A stretch of DNA of 30,891 nucleotides from Methanoregula sp. UBA471 (GCA_002495065.1 DADT01000030.1:21318-52208); one strand, 5' to 3'. Counted from the stretch's first letter, positions 8,470-16,535 are shown. Made by a program: numbers and translations. The notes: generated from the sequence alone by a model not told the origin.

Positions 8470-10118
8470 GGTTCAATCCTGAGGACTGGAAGAGAAAGAC
8501 GCATGAGAATTTTGAAGGGACATGGCATGAAGGACCGTCAGTGCTTTCACCATCGGGACATGAAGGGAAATATCCCTACCTGGGCTATAAACGAGCTGTA
8601 GCGCACCCGATTTTTGCGACCATCAACCGGCTGCGTGAGACCTACCTCTCCATTGGTTTTGATGAGGCCGAAAACCCGGTTATCATCGAGGAAAATGATA
8701 TTTATCGCCAGTTTGGTCCCGAAGCGATGGCAGTACTCGACCGGGTGTTCTATCTCGGCGGGCTCCCCAGGCCAAACGTGGGGATTGCACGAAAGCAGCT
8801 CGATGAGATTAACGAAATCCTGACGAGTCACAAGAGTCCTCTTGTTCATACCGGATCTGTTCCGGCCGATCAGATCCCTCGTCATTCTTCATACCCTCCG
8901 ATGACAAAAGAAACTGAAGAGCGCCTGCGGGAGACGCTTCATGCCTATAAGAAATCCGAAATCGATGGTGATGAACTCACCATCGAACTGGCGAAGGTGC
9001 TTGGGGTGGACGATGCCCTTGTAGTCCATATTCTTGAGGCAGTATTTCCGGAGTTCCGGGCTCTCACACCCGAATCATCGCGAAGCACCCTGCGCAGCCA
9101 CATGACAAGCGGCTGGTTTATTACTCTCAGCGCACTTTGGGAGCGTTCACCGATGCCCCTTCGGATGTTTTCGGTTGATCGCTGTTTCCGCCGCGAACAG
9201 GCTGAAGGACCCACCCGGCTGATGACCTACCATTCCGCATCCTGCATCGTTGCAGGAGAGGATATCACCAATGAAGAGGGTAAAGCGGTGAGCAGGGCTC
9301 TCCTCTCAGCATTCGGGTATACTGATTTCCGGTTCCAGCCTGACGAGAAACGCTCTAAATATTACATGCCGGATTCCCAGACGGAAGTCTATGCACGCCA
9401 CCCGGTACATGGCTGGGTGGAAGTGGCTACGTTTGGTATGTACTCTCCTTCTGCCCTCGCCGAATACGGAATCGGCGTCCCGGTAATGAACCTCGGTCTC
9501 GGCGTCGAGCGGCTCGCGATGATCGCATATAATGCAAATGACGTGCGGCAACTGTGCTTCCCACAGTTCTTCCCCCACATACTCACGGACCAGGAAATAG
9601 CCAGGGCTGTCAGGCTGCGTGAAGAACCCTCATCAATGGAGGGTAAGATGCTCGCAATCGCTATTGCACACATGGCTTCTGCACATGCAACGGCTCAGGG
9701 ACCGTGCTCATTTGACGTCTGGGAGGGCATGATTGATGGTGTCAGGATAAAAGTGACTGTCGAAGAACCGGAGTCCAATGCAAAACTTTGTGGTCCGGCC
9801 TGTGCCAACGAGATTTTTGTCCACGATGGATCGATTTTCGGTGTCCCGGATACTGAAAAATGGAAACAGGTACGCACCGAGGGATTCTCCACGGGGATTT
9901 CTTATCTCTCCGCAGTTGCAGCACTCGCAGCAGCACGCATCGAAGAAGCTGCCCGATGCAGGAAATCTACGGTCATTCAGGTAAAAATGGCGAAACTTCC
10001 CAGCGATATCAACCTGAAAATTGAGGAGTTCGCCATGAGAGCTGTCACTGATAACAACAAAAAGGTGGATGTGCGGGGACCTGTGTTTTTATCTGTGCGA
10101 TCCAATGTGCAGGAATAA
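8466..10118 (+). CDS. sepS: O-phosphoseryl-tRNA(Cys) synthetase (SepRS)
   Basis: SepRS attaches O-phosphoserine to tRNA-Cys; SepCysS then converts it to Cys-tRNA, the main cysteine route of many methanogens. The 550-residue protein has the characteristic N-terminus (NPEDWK, then PYLGYKRAVAHPIF), class II motif 2 around DRCFRREQ at 238-245 and HSASC, the TSGWF active-site segment that reads phosphoserine, and motif 3 GLGVERLAMI near 345. It overlaps taw1 by an ATGA. The presence of this gene is the strongest taxonomic marker in the window. No cysS or sepCysS is visible. A T-rich stretch at 10119-10140 probably ends the operon. Confidence 0.96.
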   Translation: MRFNPEDWKRKTHENFEGTWHEGPSVLSPSGHEGKYPYLGYKRAVAHPIFATINRLRETYLSIGFDEAENPVIIEENDIYRQFGPEAMAVLDRVFYLGGLPRPNVGIARKQLDEINEILTSHKSPLVHTGSVPADQIPRHSSYPPMTKETEERLRETLHAYKKSEIDGDELTIELAKVLGVDDALVVHILEAVFPEFRALTPESSRSTLRSHMTSGWFITLSALWERSPMPLRMFSVDRCFRREQAEGPTRLMTYHSASCIVAGEDITNEEGKAVSRALLSAFGYTDFRFQPDEKRSKYYMPDSQTEVYARHPVHGWVEVATFGMYSPSALAEYGIGVPVMNLGLGVERLAMIAYNANDVRQLCFPQFFPHILTDQEIARAVRLREEPSSMEGKMLAIAIAHMASAHATAQGPCSFDVWEGMIDGVRIKVTVEEPESNAKLCGPACANEIFVHDGSIFGVPDTEKWKQVRTEGFSTGISYLSAVAALAAARIEEAARCRKSTVIQVKMAKLPSDINLKIEEFAMRAVTDNNKKVDVRGPVFLSVRSNVQE

Positions 10119-10138
10119 TTTTCTTACATTTTTATCAT
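10119..10138 (+). terminator. Probable T-rich terminator after sepS
   Basis: The stop codon of sepS is followed by a run of T-rich sequence (ATTTTCTTACATTTTTATC) without a GC hairpin, the usual form of archaeal intrinsic termination signals. It separates the nine-gene operon from the regulated unit beginning at 10174. Confidence 0.4.
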
Positions 10139-10173
10139 GATTTTCATTATCAAGTGAGCCGTTCCTTTCTTTT

Positions 10174-10193
10174 ATGTTAGAAATAGATAACAT
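10174..10193 (+). promoter_or_regulatory. Palindromic operator, copy 1 (upstream of the TATA box)
   Basis: ATGTTA and TAACAT form 6-bp inverted arms around the 8-bp spacer GAAATAGA. The 19-bp core TGTTAGAAATAGATAACAT (10175-10193) recurs exactly at 10207-10225, 32 bp or three helical turns away. This copy abuts the TATA element TTTATATT at 10193-10200 and would cover the BRE. An identical 19-mer is not expected by chance in 31 kb. Confidence 0.8.
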
Positions 10194-10200
10194 TTATATT
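10193..10200 (+). promoter_or_regulatory. TATA box of the DUF2178/HTH unit
   Basis: TTTATATT lies between the two operator copies. Start-site spacing of about 25-28 bases puts transcription initiation at roughly 10222-10226, at the edge of operator copy 2 and just before the first start codon, so the mRNA is nearly leaderless. Confidence 0.65.
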
Positions 10201-10206
10201 CCTGAG

Positions 10207-10225
10207 TGTTAGAAATAGATAACAT
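10207..10225 (+). promoter_or_regulatory. Palindromic operator, copy 2 (over the transcription start)
   Basis: Exact repeat of the 19-bp core of copy 1, with TGTTA and TAACA arms. Its position over the expected start site, together with copy 1 at the BRE, is the arrangement by which archaeal repressors block TBP/TFB and polymerase. Confidence 0.8.
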
Positions 10226-10239
10226 ACAATGTGATCCTC

Positions 10240-10626
10240 ATGAAACCAAGGAATCTTTATCGGATTATTATCGGAGCGCTAATGGTAATCAGCGGTATCG
10301 TCTCCATTATTCTGACCACGGGGCAAGCCGGTATTGGAACAATGGTACTTGCTGCAGGGATTGTCTTCCTGCTTACCGGTATCTTCCATCACCGGAAATA
10401 CGGCGATGATCCAGAATCCGATGAGCGATCGAAGAAAATCGGCGCATACGGGTTGTCCTATGCATGGCTGACCGGCATTTTCTTCATGTTCGGTCTTTTC
10501 ATGCTGGATTATTTTGGCGTGCTCATTCTCAGTGTACAGAATACACTCATGGCATCCATCCTTGTCCTTGCAATCTCCGCGGCGATCTATCAGGCATATC
10601 TTTTCCGGAAAGGGGATGTTGAATAG
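10240..10626 (+). CDS. Four-helix membrane protein, DUF2178-like
   Basis: The product from the ATG at 10240 has 128 residues; a GTG at 10231 would add three. It shows four hydrophobic segments (about 7-26, 33-51, 70-90 and 96-120) and, between the second and third, the charged stretch DPESDERSKKIGAYGLSYAW, which resembles the DERxxxI...SY motif of DUF2178 proteins. Those proteins are commonly encoded next to a small helix-turn-helix gene, as here. Function is unknown; a membrane partner or sensor for the regulator is an inference. It lies directly downstream of two palindromic operators and 20 bp before the regulator gene. Confidence 0.75.
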   Translation: MKPRNLYRIIIGALMVISGIVSIILTTGQAGIGTMVLAAGIVFLLTGIFHHRKYGDDPESDERSKKIGAYGLSYAWLTGIFFMFGLFMLDYFGVLILSVQNTLMASILVLAISAAIYQAYLFRKGDVE

Positions 10627-10646
10627 CACAATATGGAAGGTGCATC

Positions 10647-10886
10647 GTGCAGACACGTATTAAAGAGTACCGAACCCACCTATTTCTGACCCAGGATGAC
10701 CTGGCCAAAAAAGTCGGTGTACGACGAGAGACAATTGTCTTTCTTGAGCAGGGCAAGTATAATCCCTCGCTCAGGCTTGCCCATGATATTTCCCGTGCGC
10801 TGCACACAAAAATTGATGATCTTTTTATCTTTGATGACGAGCCGGAACCCGAGAGAACTGAACATCGGGAGATTCTTGTAGATTAA
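10647..10886 (+). CDS. Small Xre/Cro-cI-type transcriptional regulator
   Basis: A 79-residue protein that is almost entirely one HTH_3 domain: LTQDDLAKKVGVRRETIVFLEQ at about 14-35 forms the helix-turn-helix, followed by the conserved GKYNPSLRLAHDISRAL scaffold and an acidic tail. The only in-frame start is GTG at 10647, supported by the Shine-Dalgarno GGAAGGTG at 10635-10642. This short class is typical of archaeal autoregulators. It is the obvious candidate to bind the twin TGTTA-N8-TAACA operators ahead of its operon and repress it. What signal releases it cannot be seen; the upstream membrane protein may sense it. Confidence 0.88.
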   Translation: MQTRIKEYRTHLFLTQDDLAKKVGVRRETIVFLEQGKYNPSLRLAHDISRALHTKIDDLFIFDDEPEPERTEHREILVD

Positions 10887-10896
10887 AATTTTCTGG

Positions 10897-13206
10897 TTAT
10901 AAAAGAACCTTCCCTGGTTCAGCGGACATTCCGGAACATTTGCTTTTTTCAGTCGGAGAACACAGATCCTTAAGGATAATCATCGCTGCCACTTTATCGA
11001 GCGGCTGATTATCATTCCCACATTTAGGCGAATAGATGCAGGATGGGCATCCCTCTTCACACCTGCAGTCCCGCACCAGCTCATGTGCGCTTGAAAAAAT
11101 TTCAGGAAGAATCTCATACGCTTTTTCGGCAAGACCGATCCCTCCCTCATAACCGTCATATACAAAAACTACGGGTTCGCCATTCTCACCAAACACTGTG
11201 GAAGATAATCCCCCGATATCCCAACGATCGCACATCACATGGAGGGGCATCATGGCGATGATCGCATGCTCAGCGCCATGCAGCCCTCCGGCAAGATCGA
11301 GATTTGAACCTGTAATCCTCTGTTCGGTGTCCGGTACAGGTTCGAACCAGAATGCCTTGGTCCTAAAAGTAATCGGTGGCAAATCAAGGGGTTCCACACC
11401 AATGATAGTGTCTTTGCGTTTGATCTTGTAACTGGTGTATTGTTCAGTCACTTCCACTTCGCCAAACGCGCACCGTGCACCCAGTACTACACGGGTCTCA
11501 TAGACCTCAATAACAGAAAGGTCGACCTGCTTGAGCGGCTGTGTATAGTAATCTACATCGGTCTCTGTTACGCGGACGATGTGCGTCTCTGAATCCATTT
11601 CGCTGACTATGTATGTCTCACCCTGGTGCAGCATTATAGCCCCGGTATGTGCTTCGCGGTAAGCCTGCGCCCGGTCCATTGTCTCGAGCAGGCGGCCGCG
11701 GCACAGGATCCGGAATGTTGAACCGGGAATACCATCAAGCCTCACCGCATCCGCAGCCCGGCCCCGCCCGGAATATACCCAGCCGCGGCTTGTTTTCCTG
11801 ATAAGATCACCGGATGCTAGTTCAGAAAGGAGTTCCGGGAATGATTCGCCGAAATATTCCCGGTCGTGAGTTTCACGAAGGGGCAGTTCGGCAGCAGCAC
11901 AAAGCAGGTGACCGGAAACTATATAGGGATTTCCGGTATCGATAATTGCGTGCTCATGCGAACGGCTGAAAAAATGGTGAGGATGATACATAAAATACTG
12001 GTCGAGCGGGTTTGCAAATGCAACAAGAATCGCAATTGAATCGTCGCCTTTTCTGCCGGCACGCCCGGCCTGTTGCCGGGTTGACATCATGGTTCCGGGA
12101 TACCCGGCAATGACAACGGCATCAAGTGACCCGATATCGATCCCGAGTTCAAGCGCATTAGTCGACACAACGCCCTTTATCGAGCCTTCTTTCAACTGCC
12201 GTTCAATTGCACGCCTTTCTTCCGGCAGATAGCCAGCCCTGTACGCTGATATCGATTCTGCAAGACGCGCGGATGACCGACGTATATCCTCCCGTGCCCA
12301 GAGCGTTACAAGTTCCGCCATTTTCCGGGAACCCGTGAAACAGAGGACCTGAAGATTTTCTTTTACACAGGATACAAGGAGATCTTTTGTCTCCTGATAC
12401 GTTGAGCGTTCACCTATACCGTCATAAAAAGGGTTGTATAAAACAAAATGTTTTCTGCCGTGCGGAGAACCGTCTTCATCCACAAGATCAAACGGCAGCC
12501 CGGTGAGCTTGCCAGCAAACTCAATCGGGTTTGCCAGTGTTGCGGTTGAGAGAATAAACTGTGGGGCTGAACCGTAAAAATGGCACAGACGTACTAATCT
12601 GCGGAGCAATAAAGCAATATGTGATCCAAAGACACCCCGGTACCGGTGCGCCTCGTCAATAACAATAAATTTCAGATGAGAAAAGAACGGGTGCCATTTT
12701 GTATGGAATGAGAGTACCTGGTGGAGTTCATGCGGATTGGAGATGATGATCCGCGCATTCTGGCGGATCGCCGCTCGTTTTGACTGGGGGGTATCGCCAT
12801 CGTAGATCGCCGGCCTGGCTGAGATACCAGTGAACTGCGCCATGTGTTCGAGCGTAGCTAACTGATCATTGGAGAGCGCCTTTGTCGGGTAGATGTATAG
12901 TGCACGTGCCTCCGGGTCTGCTTCAAGCCCTTCGAACACCGGTATATTGAATGCCAGAGTCTTTCCGCTGGCTGTGGGAGTAGTAATAATCACGTTTTTC
13001 CCGGTTCTTATGCGGTTTACAGCTTCGCACTGGTGAGAGTAAAGGCGTATGTGGTGTTGGCGGAGATATGATTCAAGAGTATCTCCAAGAGGAGTGTCAA
13101 GCATTCCGTACAGGGAAGATACCGGTTCGGTTGTTTCCGTATATACCACGCGGTTCCGGTATACCGGATTTACATTAATGAGACGGATAACATCAGCAAC
13201 AGCCAT
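10897..13206 (-). CDS. DEAH-box helicase with C-terminal cysteine cluster (MrfA/YprA-like)
   Basis: A superfamily 2 helicase of 769 residues starting at ATG 13206; the open frame extends further upstream but that part overlaps the preceding gene and lacks conservation. Motif I is TPTASGKT at 76-83, motif II DEAH at 184-187, motif III STAT at 220-223 and motif VI QQAGRAGRKG. The C-terminal DUF1998-type domain ends with four cysteines in CRCEEGCPSCIYSPKCG, as in Bacillus MrfA, where they support DNA repair. The gene overlaps the upstream exonuclease by 14 bp, so the two are translationally coupled. The same pairing defines bacterial MrfA/MrfB. Hjm/Hel308-type helicases lack this C-terminal domain. 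Confidence 0.88.
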   Translation of the reverse strand: MAVADVIRLINVNPVYRNRVVYTETTEPVSSLYGMLDTPLGDTLESYLRQHHIRLYSHQCEAVNRIRTGKNVIITTPTASGKTLAFNIPVFEGLEADPEARALYIYPTKALSNDQLATLEHMAQFTGISARPAIYDGDTPQSKRAAIRQNARIIISNPHELHQVLSFHTKWHPFFSHLKFIVIDEAHRYRGVFGSHIALLLRRLVRLCHFYGSAPQFILSTATLANPIEFAGKLTGLPFDLVDEDGSPHGRKHFVLYNPFYDGIGERSTYQETKDLLVSCVKENLQVLCFTGSRKMAELVTLWAREDIRRSSARLAESISAYRAGYLPEERRAIERQLKEGSIKGVVSTNALELGIDIGSLDAVVIAGYPGTMMSTRQQAGRAGRKGDDSIAILVAFANPLDQYFMYHPHHFFSRSHEHAIIDTGNPYIVSGHLLCAAAELPLRETHDREYFGESFPELLSELASGDLIRKTSRGWVYSGRGRAADAVRLDGIPGSTFRILCRGRLLETMDRAQAYREAHTGAIMLHQGETYIVSEMDSETHIVRVTETDVDYYTQPLKQVDLSVIEVYETRVVLGARCAFGEVEVTEQYTSYKIKRKDTIIGVEPLDLPPITFRTKAFWFEPVPDTEQRITGSNLDLAGGLHGAEHAIIAMMPLHVMCDRWDIGGLSSTVFGENGEPVVFVYDGYEGGIGLAEKAYEILPEIFSSAHELVRDCRCEEGCPSCIYSPKCGNDNQPLDKVAAMIILKDLCSPTEKSKCSGMSAEPGKVLL

Positions 13207-14278
13207 AGGATTCCTCCAGCAGGTGGAAAAAGAGCAGAGCGAGTGATAAAACGTCCTGTTTATTATGCTCGATAATCGGGACCAGCGGGCCACAGTTACC
13301 AGTCTTCAGGTATGTTTCGTAGAATTCAGGTACCATCTGCCCGGGAATATCATCATCACGGCGAATCCCCAGAATTGTCGTTTCAAGTGCAGTCAGGCGC
13401 AGGGAGGGGTAATGGTTCTTCCACTTCCTGCGGCTGAAATGGAGTACATCGTAGTGTGGAATTCTTGCCAGAGACCCCATGCCATAATAGGCAAGACGGT
13501 CTGATACGTAAGGAACGTCAAACGATTTGCCATTGAAGGTAACCAGTGCCGGGCGATCATTGGATAAGTGATCGAGCGTTGCGGTCAGTGCAGACTGTTC
13601 CTCATCGATATCCCGCAGCAGGTACTGATGGACTATGAGGTTGCCTTCCTCGATCGTACCCACGCCGAAAAGAATGATGGGGCGGGAAAAAAGACCGAGA
13701 GTTTCAATGTCAAAAAATACATAATCTTCCGGTTCATGGAGTCCTGCCGTTCCGAGTACACATGGATGAGATTTTGCGTGCCTGTAACCTAATAAATCCA
13801 TAATTTCTGCAGAACTGCCGCTATCAAGGCATTTGAGCACCTCGTTGGCATTTGACCGGAACCTTGGGTGGCGTATCAGATCCGGTAATGTGAGGTAGCC
13901 TTTTGACTTCAGCCGGGCTTGTGTCATTGGTCCGATACCGTGCACGAGCGTAAGGTCATTTAAAATTTCTGACCTGAACCTATCAATATCCACCGCCGGG
14001 ATCGTTAGGTTTTGCCGGCTTTTTTGCAAAAAACAGGCACCGGCCTGGTTGAAAATCTCACTTCCCGAAAAGACGTCATCAAACGCGACGTCCTGGTATT
14101 TCGCAACCAGCATATCAAGCAGGTGGCGCGCCTGATCATATTCTGATGAATAAACGATATTGTTTCCAAAACTGGTTCCAAAAATATTTCCGTCGCGGAC
14201 AATTTCGTATTCCCGCAAGGTTTCCATACGCTGCCGCCAGAGAGCACCAATCCGCGCTGGAGCATGTATAGCCGACAT
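13193..14278 (-). CDS. RNase H-fold exonuclease with helix-hairpin-helix (MrfB/YprB-like)
   Basis: The 361-residue protein has a C-terminal DEDD exonuclease domain: D190 and E192 in FFDIETLG, D254 in FNGKSFDVPY, and H338 with D342 in HNKQDVLSLA. These are the metal-binding residues of the RNase_H_2/YprB family. Before it, a helix-hairpin-helix-like segment (LVHGIGPMTQARLKSKGY, 111-128) probably contacts DNA. The N-terminal 100 residues I do not recognise. The gene overlaps the MrfA-like helicase downstream, forming a two-gene unit. In bacteria this pair removes mitomycin adducts; a repair role here is inference. Candidate TATA elements lie at 14307-14312 and 14333-14342. Confidence 0.85.
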   Translation of the reverse strand: MSAIHAPARIGALWRQRMETLREYEIVRDGNIFGTSFGNNIVYSSEYDQARHLLDMLVAKYQDVAFDDVFSGSEIFNQAGACFLQKSRQNLTIPAVDIDRFRSEILNDLTLVHGIGPMTQARLKSKGYLTLPDLIRHPRFRSNANEVLKCLDSGSSAEIMDLLGYRHAKSHPCVLGTAGLHEPEDYVFFDIETLGLFSRPIILFGVGTIEEGNLIVHQYLLRDIDEEQSALTATLDHLSNDRPALVTFNGKSFDVPYVSDRLAYYGMGSLARIPHYDVLHFSRRKWKNHYPSLRLTALETTILGIRRDDDIPGQMVPEFYETYLKTGNCGPLVPIIEHNKQDVLSLALLFFHLLEESYGCC

Positions 14279-14567
14279 CGTCTTACTACAAAAACGGTGT
14301 CCGGCATTTAAACATCCAGCCGTGCAGAGTGAAAGTATATTCCGGGGACGTTAACTGGGAATCCCAAAGTACCGGTATATTTCCCGAGGAAATCCCCTCT
14401 TTTTAAGGTGATTTGTAAAACTCTGAAGTCCTTACCTAATGACGAAATCATCATAGTTCTCCCTGAAATAACCATTCAGGAAATTGTCAGGGTAAAGTCC
14501 CGCAATGACATAGAAATATGGAGGTATCAGAATATCATATGCAGATTGAAATAAAGGGCTGGACTGA
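14279..14567. promoter_or_regulatory. Divergent intergenic region between the mrfB-like gene and the HAD gene
   Basis: This 289-bp gap has no gene. On the minus strand TTTAAA (14307-14312) or AATATACTTT (14333-14342) could promote the exonuclease gene. A short GAGG/CCTC hairpin followed by TTTTT lies at about 14376-14394. CCTGAA (14462-14467) pairs with TTCAGG (14475-14480), and CCCTGA (14461-14466) can alternatively pair with TCAGGG (14487-14492). AT-rich elements near 14507-14540 would serve the HAD gene. Confidence 0.35.
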
Positions 14568-15338
14568 ATGAAGAACATAAAGGGATTTCTTATCGACCTC
14601 GACGGTGTCCTCTATGTCGGAGACACTGCTATCGAAGGAGCACTGGATGCAATCGAATTTCTCAGAAAACGGAAATACCGATATCGTTTTGTTTCCAATA
14701 CCACACGCAAATGCCGGAAAACAATTGTGAAACGGTTGTCAGACATGGGGTTTGTTATTTCGGAGGAAGAGATTATTACCCCTCTGGTTGCTGCCAGCGT
14801 CTATTTAAAAAATACTGGAAAAAAACACTGTTACCTTCTTGTTACCGGAGATGCCGAGCAGGATTTAGATCAGACCTGCATATGCACAACCGGGGAAAAG
14901 GCAGATTGTGTCATTATTGGCGATGCCGGCGACAGGATTTCCTATAACAGCCTCAACACTGCATTCCGCCATATGATGAAAGGAGCCGAGCTGATAGCAC
15001 TTGAAAAGGACAGGTACTGGATGGCTCCTGACGGGCTGTCACTATCGGCCGGGCCGTTTGTAACCGCTCTTGAATTCGCAACCGGAAAGAGGGCAACAAT
15101 AATCGGGAAACCATCCAAAGCATTCTTTGATCGTGCTCTTGATGAAATAGGATTAAGAGCTGGTCAGGTCGCAATGATTGGTGATGATATTATTACTGAT
15201 GTCGCCGGAGCTCACCGGGCCGGTATGAAAAGTATCCTTGTCAAAACAGGGAAATACCGGAAAGACACAGAGGATAACTCAGTGATAAAACCCACGTATA
15301 GCATCGACTCTCTTGCATACTTAGCTGAAATTTTTTAG
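14568..15338 (+). CDS. HAD-superfamily IIA phosphatase (NagD/LHPP-like)
   Basis: A 256-residue hydrolase of the HAD-IIA group. Motif I is DLDG with nucleophile D10 and acid D12, motif II SNTT at 43-46, motif III lysine K181 in IGKPS, and motif IV GDDIITD at 205-211. The C2-type cap between motifs II and III is the NagD kind, so substrates are likely small phosphorylated molecules such as sugar phosphates or phosphoglycolate. The sequence most recalls the LHPP branch of the family. It has its own upstream region and is 41 bp ahead of the transglutaminase-like gene; whether they share a transcript is unclear. Confidence 0.87.
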   Translation: MKNIKGFLIDLDGVLYVGDTAIEGALDAIEFLRKRKYRYRFVSNTTRKCRKTIVKRLSDMGFVISEEEIITPLVAASVYLKNTGKKHCYLLVTGDAEQDLDQTCICTTGEKADCVIIGDAGDRISYNSLNTAFRHMMKGAELIALEKDRYWMAPDGLSLSAGPFVTALEFATGKRATIIGKPSKAFFDRALDEIGLRAGQVAMIGDDIITDVAGAHRAGMKSILVKTGKYRKDTEDNSVIKPTYSIDSLAYLAEIF

Positions 15339-15379
15339 GTGTGAAAGTGTGAAAAAGGAAAATAATAGAAACGGGATTT

Positions 15380-16507
15380 ATGATGAGTAACCAATCAATA
15401 ATGGTTTTTTTCGGTCTGGTACTGATAATCATTTTTATCCTCTCGGCAAATTTAATATCCGGAATCATTTTTCCCGAAGAATCAGCGATTACACCTCAAA
15501 CCATTCAGGAACCTGTAATAATCCAATCACACCCGATTATTGTTTCGCACACATTCCCATTTGAAAAGGCAATGGTTTCATTTTCAGTTTCCGTCAATGC
15601 ATCTGTCCTTGAAGAAATACAAAAGAATGGCAGGATATCATCAATCTTTTATAATGATTCCGGTTCCGTGGGGATTGCAGACGGCTATCGTGCAATGGTT
15701 ATGGACCCGGTGCAGGAGCAGATATTTTACGATCTTCTTGAAGAACTTCGCACAGTCCGGCGCATTCAGGGTCTCTCCGATGATGAATACCTTGAGCTTA
15801 TGGCAGTCTATGTCCAGTCACTCCGTTACGAATCGATTGAGTGGAGTCCGGTAAAATTCCCGGTAGAGACTATTTCTGACAGTGCCGGAGATTGTGATGA
15901 TAAAAGCCTGCTGTTGGCCGGACTTTTGGCACGGGAAGGTTATTCAGTCGCGCTCCTGTCCTTTGGACCTGAAGCACATATGGCAATTGGCATTGGTTCA
16001 GATGATTACCTCTACAAAAAAACGGGGTACGCATTTCTCGAAACAACCAATTATTCGTTTGTCGGGGTGCCAACCGATTCTCTGGGAAGTAACCTCACCC
16101 TTAATTCAGATCCGGTAATTATTGTCATCAGCTCAGGAAAGAAACTTTACAGCAGCGGTAATCATACCCGCTATATTCATGAAAGTTATGTAAAGTCAGA
16201 ACAGAAAATGAATGAACTTGCCTCGGATCTTACTGATCTTAACGATGACATTTTGGCAAAACGGAAAAGAATCAGCGAACTTGAATCACAGATTTCCGAA
16301 CTGAAAAATTCAGGAAATATAAAAGAATATAATTCACAGGTTGCGACATATTCAACTCTTGTTTCCATCTACAACAGGAGACTTTCTTCCGTCAGGCAAA
16401 TACGCGCAGATTATGATAAGTGTGCAGATATTCACCATTACATTTTCGAACATAAATACGACAGGAAAGGCGTATATGATTATGTTAAAAAGAACTTTTC
16501 ATTCTGA
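15380..16507 (+). CDS. Membrane-anchored transglutaminase-like protein with coiled coil
   Basis: The 375-residue protein has a single N-terminal membrane segment (about 8-30), then an extracytoplasmic domain with the transglutaminase/papain-like core: catalytic C172 in AGDCDDKSLLLAGLL, H200 in EAHMAIGIG and a probable acid near E221 or D233. A heptad-rich region at about 262-330 (LASDLTDLNDDILAKRKRIS and on) predicts a coiled coil. Archaeal proteins of this group may act as surface proteases or crosslinking enzymes; the substrate is unknown. ATG 15380 or 15383 could be used. Tandem GTGTGAAA repeats sit upstream at 15339-15354. It converges on the methyltransferase gene 28 bp away. Confidence 0.75.
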   Translation: MMSNQSIMVFFGLVLIIIFILSANLISGIIFPEESAITPQTIQEPVIIQSHPIIVSHTFPFEKAMVSFSVSVNASVLEEIQKNGRISSIFYNDSGSVGIADGYRAMVMDPVQEQIFYDLLEELRTVRRIQGLSDDEYLELMAVYVQSLRYESIEWSPVKFPVETISDSAGDCDDKSLLLAGLLAREGYSVALLSFGPEAHMAIGIGSDDYLYKKTGYAFLETTNYSFVGVPTDSLGSNLTLNSDPVIIVISSGKKLYSSGNHTRYIHESYVKSEQKMNELASDLTDLNDDILAKRKRISELESQISELKNSGNIKEYNSQVATYSTLVSIYNRRLSSVRQIRADYDKCADIHHYIFEHKYDRKGVYDYVKKNFSF

Positions 16508-16535
16508 AATCGGAGCGGATGATGTTTAAAATTTT

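Noticed and set aside
13207..13293. N-terminal extension of the helicase frame by 29 codons.
   Set aside because: It lies inside the 3' end of the exonuclease gene and encodes a composition unlike the helicase family; ATG 13206 fits the overlap and the start of similarity.
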